Shown: one piece after another, positions 1-10,270 of the stretch
Position numbering within the stretch: the first letter of the stretch is position 1
How the letters are laid out: every line of letters starts with the position of its first letter
NCBI GenBank assembly: GCA_039583875.1
Contig: CM077160.1
Span: 109,259,530 to 109,323,529 of the forward strand
Length of the DNA: 64,000 nt
Direction of reading: 5' to 3'
Source of the DNA: Platanthera guangdongensis
Lineage: Eukaryota; Streptophyta; Magnoliopsida; Asparagales; Orchidaceae
Position numbers and translations under genes: made by a program
The notes under the pieces: model-generated
Seen by the model: only the letters and a program-made list of their open reading frames with translations
Databases searched by the model: none
What the model was told of the DNA's origin: nothing

Positions 1-1300
1 GTACATGTCTAAATCATCTTAGTCGATCTTCTCACATCTTCTTTGCAATTGGTGCCGCTCATGTCTTATCCCCGATACAATCATTCATAATTTTTATCCG
101 GTCTCATGTGTCTAGACATCCACCTAAGAATTCTCATCTCCGCAACTCCAATTTTTTTCTCATGGACACAATTCGCTACCCAATACTCAGAACCATAGAA
201 CATCGTTGGTCTATTTGCAGTACAATAAAACTTGCCTTTAAGTTTTAATGGTACTTAATGATCACAAAAGATCCCTGACGCATCTCTCCGCTATAACCAA
301 CATGCTTGGATTCTATGTATCACATCTTTATCAACACCTCCATTGTTTTGAACTATCAATCTAAGATATTTAAAGCACTCACTGCGAAAAATAGCTTGAT
401 CACCCAACTTAACAATGAAGTCATCTGTTTTTCTTGCACTGCTAAATTTAAACTCTATATACTCTGTCTTTGCTCTGTTCAACCTAAAACCCTTCTTTTC
501 TAAAGTGTCTTGCTAAGATTCAAGTTTCACATTCACACCCTTGCATGTCTCATCGACCAAATCGATATCATCCACAAACACTAAACACCAATGTATTGCT
601 TGTTGGATATGTCCGGTGAGCTAATTTAAGATAAGGGATTAAAGATGGACCTTGATTTAAGCCAACATTGATAGAGAATTCTTTTATTAATCCTCCAGAT
701 GTCCTCACCCTCGTCAATGAATTTGTATACATATCTTTGATTATGTTTATTTATGATATATTTACACCGTTCTTTTCTAAGAGTCTCCAAAGATCTGTTT
801 TGGAACTCTATCATAAGCTTTCTCAAGATCGATAAAAAACATATACAAATCTTATTTTCTTTCTCGATAGTTGTCAATGAGTCTCCTCAAGAGATGTATA
901 GCTCCATGGTCAGCCGCTCTGACATAATCCAAATTGATTCTCCGAGATGCTAGTTTGTCGTCTTACTCCTCTTTCTATTACTTGTTCTCATAGTTTCATG
1001 GTATTATTCATTAATTTAATTACACTGTAATTAACACAATTTTGTATATCTTCCTTGTTCTTATAGAAAGTTATCAAGATACTTTCTCTCGATTGACCTG
1101 ACATTCTCTTTGACTTCAGTATCTTATTGAATAAACGTGTAAGACATAAAATTCCTTCTTTTCTTAAACATTTTCAGACTTGGATGAGTATATCATTCGG
1201 CATAACCGCTTTTCCATTTTTCATCTTTTTAGAGCATCATTTACCTCCGATACTTGAATTTTTCGATAAGACATTATGTTCTTATACTCCTCCGATTACT
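1..1300 (-). pseudogene. LINE reverse transcriptase remnant
   Basis: Recognisable RT blocks on the minus strand are RRINLDYVRAADHGAIHLLR (about 955-885), the degraded equivalent of the QFGFMPGRSTMEAI block of plant LINE RTs, then DLEKAYDRVPK-like residues around 800-860. Near 480-300 lies NRAKTEYIEFKFSSARKTDD, the segment after the catalytic YADD box. Frames change several times and stops interrupt each block, so no functional enzyme is encoded. In a live LINE this domain makes cDNA at the nicked target (target-primed reverse transcription). Confidence 0.75.
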
Positions 1301-1819
1301 TAACTATACCAAGTTCAATTCATTGTCTTTTGTTTCATTATAGAGTTGATAAAAATATCTTTTCTATCGTTGTTTAATAACCGTATCATCCATCAAAATT
1401 ATATCTGTTTCTTCCTTTATGCATTTAACTTGACTTAAACTCTTGTCTTCCTCTCTCTAGCTCGAACAATTTTATATGTCACTCTCTTAATCTTTGGTAT
1501 GTAGTCGTTTATAAATTTTTTTATAAGCTTGACTTCTTGCTTACTGCATGTTTAACTTCTTTTTTTGGCAATTTTCTACTTTGTCATGTTTTCATCATTC
1601 CTACAAGTGTACAATGTTTTATAGGTAGATCTCTTTTCCCTCACTTTGTCTTGTATTTCCTTTTTTCAATACCAAGGTTCTTTATTTGGGGGCGCACGAC
1701 CTTTTAATTCTCGAAGTAAATTCTTTCCACTTATCCTTAAATGTGAAAATATAACTTCCTATGAGACACTGAGATCAACATAAGGGTCATCGACTAGTTG
1801 TTCCATAACTGTTGTCTTG

Positions 1820-2690
1820 AAAACAACCTGTTTTTCCTTTTTCAAGTTTCACCACCAAATTTTTGGCAACATTTTTGTCCTTGTCTTAAATTTATTATAT
1901 TTAATTTACACGTCCAACACCACTAACCTATGTTGTGTTGTCAAAATTTCTCTTGGTATGATTTTGCAATCCTTACAAATCATTTTATCCATTTTATGAG
2001 TCATAAAATAATTAATTTGTGTCTTGTTTGGTGCGCTTTTAAACGTAATTAAATGTTTTTCCTTTTTCATGAAAAAAGTATTTGTCACAATTAGCTCATG
2101 TGGTATGACAGTATAAAATGATTCTTTTTTTTCGTTTCTTTCTCCATACCCAAATTCTTATGAACGACTGTATAATCTATATTTTCCTTCCCTATATGTC
2201 CATTTTAATCTCATTTTATGAAAATCTTCTCACTTTGTGGAATCTCCCTTACTAAATCTTTGAAGTCTTCCTAAAATTGCACTTTAATAACTTCACTTAA
2301 TCCTACTTGTAGCGTATAAACACTGATCACATTAATAATTTTCTTTACTATGAATAATTTAAGAGCTAAGATTTTATCACCATTTCTACTTACCATAACA
2401 ACTCCATTCCTCTAACTAGTATCCACAATAATACCTACTCCATTGCTTATTTTATTTTTTCTTGTGTTCTGTAATATAAAAATTTGAAATGGTTAAAAAT
2501 TTAGCTTTTTCACCCACTCATCTTATCTCTTGTAGGCATAAGATATTTATCCATCTCCCAATCATCATATCCACTACTTCCGCCGCTTTTATCGTTAACA
2601 TACATATATTCCAACTTCCAAACCTAAGTAGGTTATAAATCCTACAATATACTTTCCTAGGACGTTTAATTTGCAAGAATTTTTTGCCTA
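1820..2690 (-). pseudogene. LINE endonuclease-domain remnant
   Basis: The minus-strand stretch 2088-1906 reads as a block ending KMICKDCKIIPREILTTQHR followed by LVVLDV. This matches the end of the apurinic-endonuclease-like (EEP) domain in plant LINEs, where the conserved QHRLLVLDV motif carries the final catalytic His. Upstream (2400-2160), fragments such as a degraded GDFNGHIG-type motif are visible across frames. The domain would nick target DNA. It is dead because of stops and frame changes. Confidence 0.65.
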
Positions 2691-2845
2691 TTTAACACTA
2701 CACCCAAGACCTCTTGGAGGTGCAGCGGTTCTTGCCAAGACACCGCATTCAGATCATACGACGATGACTCTTGCATATTTAACACTCCACCCAAGTCCTG
2801 GAGAGTAGCGGTCCTTGCCAAGATGCCTCATTCAGACCATACGTC
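2690..2845. repeat. Imperfect tandem duplication of about 75-85 bp
   Basis: The segment starting tatttaacactacaccca (near 2691) recurs near 2777 as tatttaacactccaccca. Both copies continue through 'gcggt(t/c)cttgccaagac/t' and 'cattcagaccatac'. The second copy has a short deletion. The duplication lies in the upstream part of the LINE remnant, and no function is visible. Confidence 0.7.
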
Positions 2846-3234
2846 ACGTTCCTTAGGGCGAACTACCTAGCTTTTGCACTATTTTCAAATGATTCATATT
2901 CATAAGTGTGACTAAATTTTACGCTGACCGTCTTCCTAACACAACCCTCACCCCTATTCATCCGGGCTTGGGACCAACTTAGAATGGTTTCATCATGCGC
3001 AGATACCGGGAAGCAAAAACAAATACCTTCCTTATTGATGGGATCAAGAAGTTTGGATAAGTATGAATACATTTTGAAACAAGGATATTACATTTTAAAA
3101 AGAAATGGTTAGCTGATTATTAGGTGGTGATGTTTTCATGATCTCGCATTGGAGCATATGCACTTGATGAACCTATATTCATATTCACAGGCTTGTCATT
3201 ATTATCATTATCTAGATGGCGTGGCTATTGCTAC

Positions 3235-3338
3235 TGTTGAGAATATTATCCCACGTCAGGAAACTCACATTTATTAGTGTTTCCGGCCTCTCTACTTGAA
3301 TCAAATTTGTTATAGGTTGGATACATTAGTTTCCAACA
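3235..3338 (+). repeat. Short copia-type LTR with adjoining primer-binding site
   Basis: It begins TGTTGAGAATATTATCCCAC, ends TTCCAACA, and is followed directly by TTGTATTAGAGC (3339-3350). That is a degraded form of the TTGGTATCAGAGC site complementary to initiator tRNA-Met, used by most plant copia elements. TG...CA ends plus a PBS identify it as a 104 bp 5' LTR on the plus strand. It may belong with the copia pol fragments from 5036 onward, but small-element insertions and deletions separate them, so the link is an inference. Confidence 0.65.
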
Positions 3339-3394
3339 TTGTATTAGAGCACACTACATCCAACTGACTTACTTCACACTGCCCAATTTAAAAG

Positions 3395-3860
3395 TAAGGT
3401 AAAGTACGCGTGACGCTCTTGAAATTTATAAAAAAGGGCATATGAAACTCTTATAGTGTTCAAATGGATATTTGGAACCCATATACTTCGAACTTCTACT
3501 GAAATGAGGATAATTTTTGTTTAACAAACTAAAAGTAGTTCAATTTTAAGACATTTTAATATAAAACAATTTCTTGTTCATTAAATAGCTCAAACTTATC
3601 ATAAAAATAACTTTAAAATGTATGTCTTTGGCGATTTTTTAGGTTCAACCAATTTAAAATAGGGAATTTAATTTAAATTTATAAATTTACATGTTCAATG
3701 AGTGGTAAAAAGTTAATTTTTTGATTAAAATAACTTAAAGCTGAGTCTTATTTGATTTTTTTAAATTAAAATTGTCCTTTGAAAAATTGGGGATTTTAAA
3801 TGTCCATTTGAAAACCGTATGAGTTTCACTTGTCTTTTTTTATAAATTTCAGCGGTGTGA
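3395..3860. mobile_element. MITE copy 1 (long terminal inverted repeats, right end truncated)
   Basis: The left end (about 3397-3480) starts aaggtaaagtacgcgtgac and includes 'gttcaaatggatatttggaa'. The right part (about 3790-3860) is its inverted partner, with 'aaatgtccatttgaaaaccg' and 'tataaatttcagcggtgtga'. The outermost bases present in copy 2 (catactttaccct) are missing here. No coding capacity is visible. Arms of about 75 bp suit a Mutator-like MITE or a fold-back element. Confidence 0.6.
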
Positions 3861-3993
3861 GAAACTCACATTTGTTAGTGTTTTGGGCCTCTCTACTTGT
3901 ATCAAATTGGTTATAGGTTGGATGCATTAGGTTCCAACATTGTATTAGAGAACACTACCTCCAACAACTTCTCCATGTCAGCCGATTAAAAAT

Positions 3994-4543
3994 TAGGGTA
4001 AAGTACGTGTGGCACCCCTGGAATTTATAGAAAAGGCAATGAAACTCTTGTCGTGTTCAAATGGACATTTGGAACCCATATATTTCTTTTTTCTACTCAA
4101 ATGAGGACAATTTATATTTAATAAACTAAAAATATTCCAATTTTAAGCCATTTAATCTAAAACAAATTATCGCTCATTAAATAGCTCAAACTTATGAAAA
4201 TAAAATAATAAATTATAAATTTAAGTTATTTTAATCTAAAATTTTATTTTCTAATCATAGAAATAACTTTAAAATGTATGTCTTTTGAGGTTATTTAGTG
4301 TTGAACCACTTTAAAATAGGGAATTTAATCAAGATTTATAAATTTACATGTTCAATGAGTGGAAAAAATAATTTGTTGATTAAAATAACCTGAAAATGAA
4401 TTTATTTGATTTTTTGAATTAAAATTGTCCCGTTTGAGTAAAAATTGGAAAATTGGTGATTCCAAATGTCCATTTGAAAACCGTATGAGTTTCGCTCGTC
4501 TTTTTTTATAAATTTCATGGGTGTGACTCATACTTTACCCTAA
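3994..4543. mobile_element. MITE copy 2 with about 80 bp terminal inverted repeats
   Basis: The left end AGGGTAAAGTACGTGTGGCA (about 3995) pairs with the right end, which finishes gtgactcatactttaccct (about 4543). The arms stay complementary inward through the 'caaatggacatttggaa' segment. The roughly 380 bp interior is AT-rich and non-coding. Flanking bases share only a short A run, so a 9 bp duplication cannot be confirmed. Long arms suggest a Mutator-like non-autonomous element. Confidence 0.65.
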
Positions 4544-5035
4544 AAAGTATTTCTGTGTTAAAAGGCTAACTTGTATGTTCTTGAAGAGGACCAATTCATA
4601 TGACAGTAAATGCTGGTATAGGAGGAATAGGCCAATACGTGCTTAAGTATAACACCCAGGTTTTAGTGATGAGATCGTGGATGAGATGATATCATGTGTT
4701 AAAGAAATTAATTTGAATGCTAGATATTTCAAAATCAAATTTGATATGGTATCAGACCCATAATATTATTTTTCTCCTCCATTTGTTCCTCTTCTTCTCC
4801 GTTCTTAGTCTGCGACCTCCTCCCACCACTTAATTCATACCATGTATATGTTACTGCTCAATTTTCAACCACTATAAAATAACTTTGCTCGAACAATGGT
4901 GGTGAGTACATGTCTTAGTCATTTCAAGTTTTTCCAATGACATAATTTCCCAAAGATCTTGCCCATACACTCTACAGAAAAATGGGATGACAAAAATAAA
5001 AAAATCTGCAACTTCTAGTCCTTCACACACTTCTT
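4544..5035. other. Non-coding stretch with a second copia-type PBS-like site near 4735
   Basis: About 490 bp without a supported gene. TATGGTATCAGACCC at about 4736-4750 resembles the initiator tRNA-Met primer-binding site, so the 3' part of another copia LTR may end just before it, but no clear CA end or matching LTR start was found. The sequence after it is pyrimidine-rich (tcctcttcttctcc), like a retrotransposon leader. Confidence 0.4.
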
Positions 5036-6116
5036 TTAGAATCATCTTCTACACCAAAATTTTGGCGTGAAGCTCTTTCCATTGTAGTCCACCTCATAGA
5101 CAAACTGCCTCCTCCCATCTTAAAGCATATGTTTCCTTTGACTCAGTTGTTTGGTCATAACCCAACATATACCAACCTTTGAATCTTTGGATGTATCGTA
5201 TGTTCATCTTCTAGCACACAAGCGCACTGAACTCACTGGTCAGTTAGCCAAATGTGCCTTTTTCTTTTATTCAGTTCATCAAAATGGATTCGTATGCTAT
5301 GATCCCATAATTCATCATAAAGGATCTCTCGAAATCTCATTTTCTTGGAGAATCAATATTATTTTTACCAATCAATAGGAGCCAACTTCGTCTTCTCTCT
5401 TTTGCCATCTTTTTCTAGTAGCACCACTAATCCACCTAAAACTATCATGGTAAGAGACGAACTCAACAATTGTCACCTCAAGATGAACTGCCTCTCGCTG
5501 ATCCGACTCAGACTGACAACCACCACTTTTCTACCTAGTACTCGTGTCCATGGACCACCAACAATACGGTTTTCCAATCCCGCCTCATATACCATCATCG
5601 TACAAGCAGGATGTGGAGTATGAGTGTTGGAGGAAACAATTGAAATACTTGAAGAAATCACACATGGGATTTTGTATCATGCCCATCCTCTTTGCAGTAA
5701 ATTTTTCTCTCAAGCTTCGTTCTAATGGATCCATGGATCTATATAGAACCCGATTAGTTGTTCTTGGAAACAACCAAGAGTATGGTATTGATTACGACAA
5801 AAAGGTTCACACTGGTGGTGAAAATGACAACAGTTCGAATTATTCTCGCCATTGTAGCATCTAAATCACGGTCTTTACTCCAATTGGATGTAAAGAACTC
5901 AGTTTCATCATGGCGAGCTCAAAGAAGAAATTTACATGAAACTCCCCCCTGACATGTCACTCCTCCAAATGATATTTATATGGTTTGAAACTTGCAGCAA
6001 GAGTTTGGTTTGAAAAGTTTTGGACCACTCTCACCTGATTTTCATTTACAAAGTCAGTATCGATTCTCACTTTTTCTAAGAAAGAAATCTAAGGGAATTG
6101 TAATCCTCCTTGGTTT
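5036..6116 (+). pseudogene. Copia polyprotein fragment: integrase C-terminal part and reverse transcriptase
   Basis: Plus-strand frames read, in order: integrase C-terminal region (5036-5400; 'PTYTNL', 'AHKRTELTGQLAKCAFF', 'GFVCYDP'), a variable linker, then RT (about 5690-6112; 'LRSNGSMDLYRTRLVVLGNN', 'QEYGIDYDKK', 'MTTVRIILAIVASKS', 'LLQLDVKN', 'FLRKKSKGIVILL'). These are standard plant copia blocks, broken by frameshifts and stops. The RT stops in the middle of the segment before the catalytic YVDD box, and the next residues resume at 11429. The intervening block is therefore an insertion into this element. In a live element the products integrate and copy the genome. Confidence 0.75.
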
Positions 6117-6552
6117 TGTAACTCCAAAATTGCAAGTCTCATTTAATGGGTTTGGCCGGGCCCAAAGTTAAACATCTTATTCAAAAAAAATGTCATAAAG
6201 ATAAATAATAAACCAACCATCTCAAAGTAAGACAATAAATCTAAAGCGGAAGCTAATTAACAAAGTACTAGTAACTAATGTCCATTGTTGAAGCCAAAAT
6301 TGACCTCTGTGGAGTTCGGGGTCCCAAAAGAGGGGTGACCTCACACCTACTACACTCGGGGGAACGTCACAGACCAAAGACTTGGGAAACTAGGAACAGA
6401 CCCTCGGCTCTAGCGTGGAGGTTCCACCTCACACCCAGAAGACCTTTGAAGTCTCCCCCTCCCTAGTCGATGCTGAGCTAGGTGCCTTGGAGGAAGAAAG
6501 CAAAGAGATTTTTGTAGCCAAGATCCAATCCTCTCCAAGGCACCCCTAAGGG

Positions 6553-6564
6553 CCTATTTATAGT
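6553..6564 (-). promoter_or_regulatory. TATA box of the solo LTR
   Basis: The minus strand reads CTATAAATAGGCCC in otherwise GC-rich sequence, about 1.07 kb from the LTR start and 270 bp from its end. That is a plausible U3/R position for a plant LTR promoter. The minisatellite would then lie in U3, upstream of the start site. Transcription itself is inferred. Confidence 0.5.
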
Positions 6565-6699
6565 TTTCTGGGTATGACCTGCAAATAACTAACCTCCACT
6601 GCTCTGGAAATTACCGAAATGCCCCCGGATTGGCCTGCCAACAGCCAAATCCTGCTGTTCTAAGCGGCTAATTGCAGTCCACCAGGGGTAGTCCCTCAA

Positions 6700-7440
6700 G
6701 CCGGGCGAACTGGCGGTCTGCGGGAAGTGGGGGGAGGCCTGGGCGGACAGGCGGCCTGGGCGGACAAGCGGCCTACGAGTGGCGACCTGGCGGCCTGCTC
6801 GGCCATTAGGCGTGCTGAAGCCGGGCCTGCTGGGCTGGGGCGGCGGTCTGGCGAGCTGAGCCCGGCGAGATGGCGGCCTAGGCGAGGCGGCGGTCTGGCG
6901 AGCTGAGCCTGGCGAGACGGCGGACTGGGCGATGCGGCGGTCTGGCGAGCTGAGCATGGCGAGACGGCGGACTGGGCGAGGCGGCGGTCTGGCGAGCTGA
7001 GCCTGGCGAGATGACGGCCTGGGCGAGGCGGCGGTCTGGCGAGACGGGGCAAGGCGAACTGCGGCCTGGCGAGCTGAGCATGGCGAGACGACGGCCTGGG
7101 CGAGGCGGCGGTCTGGCGAGCTGAGCCTGGCGAGACGGCCTGCTTGGCGAGACGGCGGCCCGGGGCGAGGCGGCGGTCTGGCGAGCTGAGCCTGGCGAGA
7201 CGGCGGTCTGGCGAGATAAGCCTGGCGAGACGGCGGACTGGGCAAGGCGACGGTCTGGCGAGCTGAGCCTGGCGAGACGGCGGCCTGAGCGAGGCGGCGG
7301 TCTGGCGAGACGGGGCAAGGCGAGCTGCGGCCTGGCGAGCTGAGCATGGCGAGATGGCGGCCTTGGCGAGGCGGCGGTCTGGCGAGCTGACCCCTGGCGA
7401 GACGGCGGCCTGGGCGAGACGTGGCCTGCTGCGGCCTACT
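6700..7440. repeat. GC-rich minisatellite, about 47 bp unit
   Basis: About ten imperfect units of the type gcggcggtctggcgagctga followed by gcctggcgagacggcggnct and gggcgag. Several units are shortened, fused or carry 'acggggcaaggcg' variants. GC content is far above the flanks. Open frames here translate to Pro/Arg/Ala/Ser-rich repeats in several frames at once, which argues against a real protein. The unit is dense in CG dinucleotides. Confidence 0.85.
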
Positions 7441-7639
7441 TGCGGGCTGGGGCCTGAGCGACTTTATAAAGGGGGGCCCGGGGGGAGATAAATATTTCCT
7501 CCCCCTACTAGTATATTACGCAGGTCCGCCCAAAATTGGCCTCCAGGAGTGCAAAACTCCTAAAAAGCTTAAAAACGTGCACCAAGTCTTGCGCCTTGCT
7601 TGAGGCCCACTTTTCGCGAATACGGGGTTTTACATCCAT

Positions 7640-9364
7640 ATTTATAAAGTCCATAAGATATACACTGTTTAATATATAAATATTACAATCATTCATTACA
7701 GCCAAGTACATTACATTTCAAAGGGGGCAAGAAAGCCCAATACATCAAAGTACACTAATGTGTATACATGTACAACAGTATGCAAAGACGACTATAAAAC
7801 AACCACCAACTTAATTTCTTATTTGGTAGCAAGTAGCTCCAAGCGCGTGCAAGTCCCTGCAACCAAACACAAATAAGCGAAAAACGAGGGTCAATTGCAA
7901 TTGACCAAATACCGTGTAAATGTCTCTCTTCCCTTCTGGCATCCTATCGGATCCCGGGGAGTACAAATCCCTGAAAATCTGCACATTGCAATGTAAACAA
8001 TAAAGCAGTAAAGCAAGCAACTTGGTGAGGTGTGCCACAACTCAGAAGCACCAAACATGTCTATATGTTGAGCAACAAGTAAATGTAGCATAAGAATGTT
8101 AGAGTATGAATGTTCTACTCATGCATTCTACTCCTTGTAACAGACTATCATGTCCTAAGCTACTGCAATCATCATTCACCGCACACAATGCGATAACCAA
8201 TTATACATTCAGAAATCATACTAATAGTACTCAAGTACGACCCTAAACACAACATTAACACATACTGGCACTCTCTTGCTAAGTAAACAACATGTCTTAA
8301 CTTCAAGAATGTTTCATGTCGAAATACAAAGCTGCGGACCTGCGGTGCAGCAAGGTATGCCTATATCAAAGTCCTCTTCAGCCTATGTCTGTTCTCAAGT
8401 GGTGACAAACTCCCTCCGGCTAAATCAACAACCTTAACACAAACATGTACTCCTGACACGTATTAAATAGGGTATACAACCCAAAAAATGTTTGAGTATT
8501 TTGGCGGTCTTTACGTTTACTACGCCTGACATAGTCTCTCCCTTGATCCATCAACATATAAGGGGATTTACCTTGTGACGAACGATATGATGCGGGTTCG
8601 GTTCAGCTTCTGCCCTTTGCTCAAGTCACCGCGACAACAACACGATGTTGGTGCGTCTTTTCTCATCCCGTATTTCATTAATCATAAGCCAACTCATCAT
8701 TATAAGAAACACATTATTAAACCAACAAACGACACACCTAGTTCTTCACACTAGGACATATGCGTCATGATTGTCATTTCGCGATCATAACCGCCATACA
8801 TTGAACCCAATGTAGCAGTTACAAGTCATCTCCACTACAAAACATGATGAAAGTCTAGTCTCATCTTCGATTAGATCCACATCATCTTAACCCCACTCAA
8901 TCGTGTCCAGGTTGTTACTTCTGCGTTTACAATCACAAAATGCATTGCAATAATCAATATACCATATAGCTAGTCCATCACTAAGTACCTATTCCTGATC
9001 ACTACCCATCATTCGTATCCAACACAATCTTAATGAATCTCAATTCCAAAATTAATATCAACAAAATCATAATCTATGGTGGAGGCCCAATGATATTTTG
9101 GGGGTACATAATTTTTATACCCGACCCAAAGTTAGCATCATCGTGGTGACACCAATATCCACTACAAATTAACCCACTAGGGTTATCATACCCAATCATC
9201 ACCAATATTCACTTACAATGTGGTCACCCTCCATTTCATGGTTATTATACGGTGAGTCGGAGTCATTTCTCAAAGTCACCATTATTATTCATTACCCATA
9301 GGACCTCAGGTCTATCAATACATGAATGCCTTAATATCTCGTCGTGGGGTTGATTTCATCCATG
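7640..9364. other. No gene seen; LTR-like non-coding sequence
   Basis: About 1.7 kb of AT-rich sequence with stops in all frames. It is continuous with 6117-6280 once the nested solo LTR is removed, so it belongs to the older 6117-11428 insertion. I see no domain, RNA gene or clear internal repeat beyond short TATCATACCCAATC-type echoes around 9130-9210. Confidence 0.5.
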
Positions 9365-10270
9365 CAGCACGGGGATGGTAACGTGATACGATACAAAATA
9401 GATACATGAAATATGTTTTTTTTAAATAAGGATACAAGAAACGTTTTTAATTATTTTAATATAAGTATTAATTAATATAAAAATAAGACGATTAATAAAC
9501 TATTTAGGGATATAAGTAAATATGATCCAAAGGAATAATACCATACTAAAAAACCCTCAGGCTTAAAATAATCTTAATTCATGCATAAATTTAAACAGAG
9601 GAAAAATTACTCAGGGTTAAACCTCACAAATATTCAAATCAAGAAACCGTGAATTGAAGATCCAATGAAAACATAAGAATTTCTCAATAAAAAACCATCA
9701 GATTAGCATCAATAAATAGCCTGAATAGTAATAGGAAAACAACAGTATATAAGGTTGTAATCATCTACACATCAGTTGATATTAGGCCCAATTAGTAACA
9801 AGGATAATATCCCAAATAATTAGAAAATAGTAACAAATGTGATAGGAATCACTCAACCAGTAGTAGATAGTATGTAAAAGAAGAAGAAATAAAATGCAGA
9901 GGAGAACTCAGTTAACTCACTAGAGAGAATGGTTGTAGCGGGATACAAGAGATGCAAGAGGCTTTCGACGCAGAGAACTTCAGTACAGGGGTCATGCGGG
10001 AGATGTCAGAGGTTTTCGACGCAGAGATGTCAGAGAGCTTCGCCGCAGAGATGCCAGAGAACTTCGGTACAAAGAGTTTCTACATAGAGAGCTTCGACGG
10101 CGTGATGCGGGTGACCTTCAGGACGCACGAAATCCTTTCGTAACCTAAACGCCATGTGAAATGAAATGAATAAGCCACGGGAGGGGTCCGCACGGGTTTT
10201 GGATATGCGTTTCCGTGCGTTTCGTATATTTGATACACATTCGAGCCGATAGGCAAAACATTTCTAAATA
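9365..10270. mobile_element. Possible small non-autonomous element related to the one at 19541-20477
   Basis: The left side ('cacggggatggtaacgtgatacgatac', then 'aaggatacaagaaacg') and right side ('cgcacgggttttggatatgcg', 'tttcgtatatttgatacac') show the same order of motifs as the ends of the element at 19541-20477 ('ggtacgggtatgggtaccgg', 'aaggatacaggaacg', 'gcggtacgcgcatccgtgg'). I could not find a clean terminal repeat or duplication, so the limits are approximate and the relation is an inference. Confidence 0.35.
9950..10085. repeat. Short degenerate repeat, gagatgtcagag(gt/ag)cttcg-type units
   Basis: Four to five imperfect units of about 27-30 bp (gagatgtcagaggttttcga / cgcagagatgccagagaact) follow one another. 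An open frame of 63 codons crosses them, but its residues only mirror the repeat (EMSE, AEMP), so I do not call a gene. Confidence 0.55.

Larger units (their letters stand above)
1..3090 (-). mobile_element. Degenerate plant LINE (non-LTR retrotransposon), truncated by the window edge
   Basis: Conceptual translation of the minus strand gives, in order from high to low coordinates, an endonuclease-like stretch (about 2690-1820), a linker with basic helix-like segments (1700-1300) and a reverse transcriptase (about 1300-1). All are broken by many stops and frameshifts. The protein order and wording match the plant LINE group often annotated as craniofacial-development-protein-2-like. Sequence from about 2850 to 3090 resembles the non-coding or N-terminal lead-in of these elements. 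The element is long dead. The 3' end lies outside the window, so length and target-site duplications cannot be judged. Confidence 0.75.
3260..4543 (+). repeat. Tandem duplication of (LTR end + PBS + MITE), two units
   Basis: Unit 1 is 3260-3860 and unit 2 is 3861-4543. Both start (g)gaaactcacattt(a/g)ttag, run through the LTR end and PBS, then into the same small inverted-repeat element. Unit 2 repeats the LTR end at 3861-3939 (ending TTCCAACA) with PBS-like TTGTATTAGAGAAC. The junction falls in the right terminal repeat of the first small element, so the transposon copied once and the whole block then duplicated. Confidence 0.7.
6286..7634 (-). mobile_element. Solo LTR, minus orientation, flanked by 5 bp duplication TCCAT
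   Basis: Read on the minus strand it starts TGTAAAACCCCGTATTCGCG and ends GGCTTCAACA, that is, TG...CA. TCCAT lies immediately outside on both sides (6281-6285 and 7635-7639). No primer-binding site, polypurine tract or coding region adjoins it, so it is best read as a solo LTR left by LTR-LTR recombination. The TGTAAAACCCC start is gypsy-like. It contains a GC-rich 47 bp minisatellite and a TATA box. Long open frames across the GC-rich part are an artefact of the repeat. Confidence 0.75.

Noticed and set aside
4736..4750. TATGGTATCAGACCC as proof of a second full copia 5' LTR
   Set aside because: The PBS-like site is good but no TG...CA LTR or partner could be traced upstream; kept only as a low-confidence note.
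6589..7347. A 252-codon minus-strand frame (and two overlapping ones) rich in Pro, Arg, Ala and Ser
   Set aside because: It lies wholly in a GC-rich 47 bp minisatellite. Several frames are open at once and show the same repeat, so openness comes from GC content and not from coding.
9952..10143. 63-codon Met/Glu/Phe-rich frame
   Set aside because: It follows a short degenerate tandem repeat and shows no homology I recognise.
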